In this document: in pieces, positions 6,954-10,377 of the stretch
How the letters are laid out: every line of letters begins with the position of its first letter
Numbering within the stretch: the first letter of the stretch is position 1
NCBI GenBank assembly: GCA_964413905.1
Contig: CAYPUG010000097.1
Coordinates: 1 to 10,377 of the forward strand
Source: CAYPUG01 sp964413905
GTDB lineage: Bacteria; Chloroflexota; Anaerolineae; JAADDB01
Length of the DNA: 10,377 nucleotides
Direction: 5' to 3'
Program-made: the position numbers and the translations under genes
Notes under the pieces: generated by a model
The model's database searches: none
What the model was told of the DNA's origin: nothing
What the model saw: only the letters and a program-made list of their open reading frames with translations

Positions 6954-9566
6954 TCATGCTGCGCGTACAGCCACCCTTACTCCGGGTCCTTCCGGTCCCA
7001 TCAACGTTTCCGCGGGAGCGCCGGGCAGACTGTAAGCAATCGCCACCGTTCCCGGCTGTACACGCTCATCCGCGACCACAGGCAGCGTCACCTCCCCATA
7101 GGGGGATGCGATGACCGCTCGCTTGCCTGACGCAATCCCCACCTTCTCCAGATCCGCGGGGTGTATCCGAGCCACCGACGGCTCCAATAGCGCCCCAAAC
7201 GCCTCGGTCGTGCGGATAAGCGTGCCGTGATCGTACAGGTAGCGCTCGGCCACAAGGTGGAACGGATACTCGGGATCCACGGGCAAGAACGGCGGCGGCA
7301 CCATCTGGAAACGCCGCACAACCGCCAAGCCCTCCTCGGACGTTTGCCGCCCGAACTCGCCCAGCGCTTCCCACGTGAGATCCGAATACTGAGGCACCAC
7401 CCGCGCGATCTCCTTCAGCACATCCTGCGGACTTTCGTATGTCCACGCGGCCTGTGGCGACCGCCGCGCTTTCTTCCCCTTGCGAGCCTTACGCCGCGTC
7501 TCCCCTGCCTCACGCACAGGCCACCGACGGGCCAGATCCACCAAAATCTCCCAATCGGGGCGGGAGTCACCCACAGGACGGAACGCCCGCGGTGCTCGCT
7601 GCACCCGTCGCTCCATGTTCGTGAACGTCCCATCCGTCTCCGCGTAAGTTGTGGCCGGCAGAACCACCGAAGCCCGCTTCGCCGTTTCGGTGAGGAAAAT
7701 ATCCTGCACCACCAGGAAATCCAAACGCTCTAACGCCTGCGCGGCCCACGGTCCATCCGCGGCGGGGTCCGCGCCCATGACGAAGAGCGCTTTCAACCGC
7801 CCGTCGGCCGCGGCTTGAAGCATCTGCGTGTACGTCAAACCCGCTTCCTCCGGCACCTCACTGCCCCAATACCGCCGAAATCGCTCCCGGGCCTCCGCGT
7901 CGGTCACCGATGCATGGCCGGGCAGCCGATCCGGCAGAACTCCCATATCCCGGGCGCCCTGACTGTTGGCTTCGGGGCCCAAATACGCCACCCGGTTCCG
8001 TCCAATGAGAAGGCGGAGGTTATCCAACGCGGCCGCATTGGCCTGAGCCCCTCGCCCGCGAACCACATCCGCCCCGTAAAGAACCAATGGAGCGTGCGCG
8101 GCAGCAAACATCTTGGCGATCTCGGCCAACATGTCCGCGTTCGTGCTCCCGTCCACGAACTCTTGAACCCAACTCGCGAATTCCTTGCCGCCGGCAAAAC
8201 GACGGACCTGGGCGGCAAACCGGTCTTCCTTCACCATATGGGCCATCAGCCCGTTGAGGAACAGAGATTCAGCACCGGGGAGCACCGGTACATAGCGGCC
8301 AAAATCCGCGTCCTCGGTGCGCCGCGGGTGAACGATTACGGCCTGCGCGCCATTACGGCGTACCGCACGCTTGAAGAAATTGGCCAGAACCGGATGCTCC
8401 TCGGCCAGATCCACCCCGACGAGCATGATCAAATCCGCGTGGTGAATCTCCTCAATGCCCGCGAAGCCGTAAGGATCGGCCAGCACATCTCCACCCCATC
8501 GGTGGTCGATGTTATTCGTGTCCACCATAAGGCGGAAGAATTTCTGCAATAGATAATTGGCCTCATTACCAATTTTCGGAGATCCAATGGCCCCCACGGC
8601 TTCAGGCTCCTTCTGCGCCCACGCGTAGAGCCCATCCACCACCCGCTGCAGGGCTTCTTCCCAGGTGGCCTCACGTAAAGCCCCGTTCTCCCGCACCAGA
8701 GGACGAGTCAAGCGCTCCTCGTGGTTGAAGAATCCCTGGGCAAAGCGACCCTTGTCACAAATCCACATATCGTTGACCGCGGGGTTCTCACGCGCCACAA
8801 TACGACGGACCCGGTTCGTCCGTACATCAATGCGCAAATTACATCCTTGGGAGCAATGGACGCAGATGCTGGGGACCTCATTCAACTTGCGAGGTTCCGG
8901 TCCTTGTTCCCAAGGGCGGAAGGAAAACCGAGCCACACGATTGGTCAACGCGCCCACGGGACAGATGTCAATAATGTTCCCACTGGTCTTCGCGGTCAGG
9001 CGCTGGTTGGGGTGGATGTCAATGACCGTCTCATTACCGCGATGATAGAGTCCCAGTTGCGGTTTGAATTCCCACTCTTCCAGGTAGCGGATACACCGCC
9101 AGCAGACCACGCACCGCTCCTGGTCGAGCATGATCAAGTCAGAAATAGCATTGCGCTTATTCTTGTGGGTCTTCTCTTCCAGGAAATGACTGGTATCATG
9201 CCCGTACGCGAAGGCCTGGTCCTGGAGGATACACTCGCCCCCTTTATCGCAGATGGGACAATCCAGGGGGTGATTAGCCAGGATGAACTCCAGGGTAGCC
9301 TCCCGGGCCGCACGAGCCCGTTCGCTGTTGTAGTGAACCACCAGGCCGTCGGTAACCGGTGTGGTACACGCGGTGACCAGCCGATTGCCGCGCGGGGTCT
9401 CGATCTCCACTAGGCACTGACGACACGCGCCAACGGGTTCCAGGCGCGGATGGTCACAAAAAGTGGGAATATGGATGCCCACCATCTCCGCCGCGCGGGT
9501 CAAAGTCAGACCTGCAGGGACCTGGTATTCCTTACCGTCGATAATAATCGTTACACGTTCGCCCAT
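6954..9566 (-). CDS. nuoG: NADH-quinone oxidoreductase subunit G
   Basis: NuoG is the largest peripheral-arm subunit of Complex I and relays electrons from NuoE/F toward NuoI. The 870 residues begin MGERVTIIIDGKEYQVPAG. In order they show a ferredoxin-like 2Fe-2S domain (C37, C48, C51, C67), a His-Cys 4Fe-4S site (H99, C103, C106, C112), a second 4Fe-4S site (C152, C155, C158, C202), a third with C235, C238, C242 and C270 (the optional N7 cluster), then a molybdopterin-oxidoreductase-like domain from about 230 to 690. A basic linker RRKARKGKKARR (691-702) leads to a C-terminal dinucleotide-binding-like domain from about 767. The frame is open upstream to 9713, but the extra 49 residues are not NuoG-like. 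A modest GTGAG (9573-9577) lies six bases before the chosen ATG. Formate dehydrogenase alpha subunits share domains, but following nuo genes settle the call. Confidence 0.96.
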   Translation of the reverse strand: MGERVTIIIDGKEYQVPAGLTLTRAAEMVGIHIPTFCDHPRLEPVGACRQCLVEIETPRGNRLVTACTTPVTDGLVVHYNSERARAAREATLEFILANHPLDCPICDKGGECILQDQAFAYGHDTSHFLEEKTHKNKRNAISDLIMLDQERCVVCWRCIRYLEEWEFKPQLGLYHRGNETVIDIHPNQRLTAKTSGNIIDICPVGALTNRVARFSFRPWEQGPEPRKLNEVPSICVHCSQGCNLRIDVRTNRVRRIVARENPAVNDMWICDKGRFAQGFFNHEERLTRPLVRENGALREATWEEALQRVVDGLYAWAQKEPEAVGAIGSPKIGNEANYLLQKFFRLMVDTNNIDHRWGGDVLADPYGFAGIEEIHHADLIMLVGVDLAEEHPVLANFFKRAVRRNGAQAVIVHPRRTEDADFGRYVPVLPGAESLFLNGLMAHMVKEDRFAAQVRRFAGGKEFASWVQEFVDGSTNADMLAEIAKMFAAAHAPLVLYGADVVRGRGAQANAAALDNLRLLIGRNRVAYLGPEANSQGARDMGVLPDRLPGHASVTDAEARERFRRYWGSEVPEEAGLTYTQMLQAAADGRLKALFVMGADPAADGPWAAQALERLDFLVVQDIFLTETAKRASVVLPATTYAETDGTFTNMERRVQRAPRAFRPVGDSRPDWEILVDLARRWPVREAGETRRKARKGKKARRSPQAAWTYESPQDVLKEIARVVPQYSDLTWEALGEFGRQTSEEGLAVVRRFQMVPPPFLPVDPEYPFHLVAERYLYDHGTLIRTTEAFGALLEPSVARIHPADLEKVGIASGKRAVIASPYGEVTLPVVADERVQPGTVAIAYSLPGAPAETLMGPEGPGVRVAVRAA

Positions 9567-9784
9567 AGTAGACTCACTCTTTGTAGATAATGTCCTGATT
9601 AGCCGACGAAATGCCGCGTACGCACCTTGGCCTAAAGGCTTCCTTACACCAAGGCACATAAAAATGATGTCCGCTGATTTCGGGCACGCGTTCCTAAGAT
9701 TGCCGCTATCCAAGCGACGACATGTCGCCGCACGCCAAAGATGCTATCAAAACGGCGATTAGCGAAAGAAGTGAGTAAAAATTC
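9567..9784 (-). other. 218-base gap between the HepT-like gene and nuoG
   Basis: This stretch has no recognisable gene, although the nuoG frame stays open through part of it. It contains a 10-base perfect palindrome, CGACATGTCG (9718-9727). CCTTGG (9625-9630) and CCAAGG (9649-9654) form an inverted repeat enclosing the smaller hairpin GCCTAAAGGC (9630-9639). None of these is followed by a T-run on the minus strand, so I do not call a terminator. The gap could hold the promoter for nuoG and the downstream genes, but I see no convincing -10/-35 pair. Confidence 0.3.
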
Positions 9785-10135
9785 TCATTCGCCGAAATCT
9801 TGCAAAACTTTTCCTAAACGATGCAACATGCTAGGTAAGTCTTCTTTCACAGTACGCCATATAACGTAAACATCTACACCGAAATAATCGTGTACCAATT
9901 TATCCCGCATTCCACTCATGGAGCGCCACGGAATCTCCGGGTACTGCTGACGTACATCGTCCGGAATCTTTTTTGATGCCTCTCCTATAATCTCCAAAGC
10001 ACGTACCACTGCGTACTGAACCTGTTCATCCGCCTCGAATTGCTCTAACGTCAAATTATCGATAAATCTTATGGCCTTTTGGGCATTATCATATATATCC
10101 TGAAGGTAATCCAGCCAAAGACGCTCACGCTTCAT
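9785..10135 (-). CDS. HepT-like HEPN ribonuclease toxin (short DUF86 type)
   Basis: The 116-residue helical protein belongs to the short HepT-like DUF86 group. The signature MRDKLVHDYFGVDVYVIW contains the RX4HXY motif as R77-DKLV-H82-D-Y84. VVRALEIIGEASKKIP (43-58) is the other typical segment of this group. By analogy with HepT it would be an RNase toxin modified on Y84 by its partner. It starts inside the stop of the upstream nucleotidyltransferase gene (ATGA overlap). AGAGG (10146-10150), ten bases before the ATG, is its ribosome site. It differs from the HepT gene near 3439-3855 in length and sequence, so it is not a recent duplicate. Local DNA is AT-rich compared with nuo genes. It stands directly upstream of nuoG, 218 bases away. 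Confidence 0.87.
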   Translation of the reverse strand: MKRERLWLDYLQDIYDNAQKAIRFIDNLTLEQFEADEQVQYAVVRALEIIGEASKKIPDDVRQQYPEIPWRSMSGMRDKLVHDYFGVDVYVIWRTVKEDLPSMLHRLGKVLQDFGE

Positions 10136-10377
10136 ATAGGTTGTGCCTCTTTAAGGATCACTTTACCAATATGTGGTTTTAATGCCGTCTTCATTACTAA
10201 ATCCACCTTAATGCCCAACATGTCGCTAATAAAATTTTCCAACTCCACAAACTCAAACAGCGTTGGCGGTTCATAGAAAGTGACCAATAAATCCAAGTCG
10301 CTGGCCTCCTCCATTTCACCGCGCACATACGAACCGAACACTTCCAACTGCTGCACATGGTATTGCTCTTGCAACAA
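10132..10377 (-). CDS. MNT-type nucleotidyltransferase antitoxin (partial, N-terminus beyond right edge)
   Basis: The last 81 residues of a small pol-beta-fold nucleotidyltransferase are visible. The motif VFGSYVRGEMEEASDLDLLV has the usual GSX10DXD spacing, with G15-S16, D27 and D29 counted from the window edge. A third acidic residue is D59 in GIKVDLVMKTALKP. The frame is open to the right edge. Related proteins usually have 15-20 more residues before this point, so the true start probably lies outside the window. It overlaps the downstream HepT-like gene by four bases, forming an antitoxin-toxin pair. Its expected role is to add AMP to the HEPN partner's motif tyrosine, inferred from characterised MntA proteins. 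Confidence 0.85.
   Translation of the reverse strand: MLQEQYHVQQLEVFGSYVRGEMEEASDLDLLVTFYEPPTLFEFVELENFISDMLGIKVDLVMKTALKPHIGKVILKEAQPI

Noticed and set aside
7815..9413. Two plus-strand open frames of 245 and 230 codons
   Set aside because: Both lie antisense to nuoG, whose cluster ligands and domains confirm the minus strand as coding.
9567..9713. In-frame 49-residue N-terminal extension of nuoG
   Set aside because: The residues do not resemble NuoG. The family starts with the ferredoxin-like fold seen at MGERVTIIIDG, and a ribosome-site-like GTGAG precedes that ATG.
9601..9784. Rho-independent terminator after the right-hand HepT-like gene
   Set aside because: Stems are only 4-6 base pairs and no T-run follows them on the minus strand.

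Overview
The window carries most of a bacterial respiratory Complex I (NADH:quinone oxidoreductase, nuo) operon. Every gene I can support is on the minus strand, so transcription runs from right to left. In transcription order the layout is: a nucleotidyltransferase/HepT-like pair (right edge to 9785), nuoG (9566-6954), nuoH (6876-5872), nuoI (5675-5199), nuoJ (5194-4676), nuoK (4621-4319), a second and different MntA/HepT pair (4286-3439), nuoL (3258-1333), and nuoM (1300 to beyond the left edge). The order G-H-I-J-K-L-M is canonical, but two two-gene HEPN/MNT toxin-antitoxin modules interrupt it in the same orientation: one just upstream of nuoG, where nuoF normally sits, and one between nuoK and nuoL.

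The Complex I subunits look intact and functional. NuoG has ligands for one 2Fe-2S and three 4Fe-4S clusters, including the optional N7 cluster, and NuoI has ligands for two 4Fe-4S clusters. NuoK has both membrane glutamates (E36, E72). NuoL and NuoM have the glutamate/lysine pairs of the antiporter-like proton channels. Electrons would pass along the NuoG and NuoI clusters to quinone near NuoH, and the J-K-L-M arm would pump protons across the cytoplasmic membrane. NuoA-F and NuoN are not in view.

The two modules each pair an MNT-fold nucleotidyltransferase (GSxnDxD motif) with a HEPN protein carrying the RX4HXY RNase motif. In characterised HepT-MntA systems the HEPN protein is an RNase toxin and MntA neutralises it by adding AMP to the motif tyrosine. 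The two modules differ in HepT length (138 versus 116 aa), MNT motif spacing (GSX8DXD versus GSX10DXD), gene overlap (10 versus 4 bases) and base composition, so they look like independent arrivals. A 12-base direct repeat brackets the module between nuoK and nuoL.

The organism is a bacterium with a proton-pumping Complex I. The nuo genes are GC-rich (65% in one hand-counted 60-base line) and the right-hand module is AT-rich (35-37% in two such lines). Abundant HEPN/MNT modules are typical of Chloroflexota, cyanobacteria, archaea and many thermophiles. A Chloroflexota-type host is my weak guess, and nothing in the window fixes the taxon. No rRNA, tRNA, CRISPR array, transposase or convincing terminator was seen. 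No stretch above 300 bases lacks a gene; the longest gaps are 218 bases upstream of nuoG, 196 bases between nuoH and nuoI, and 180 bases upstream of nuoL.
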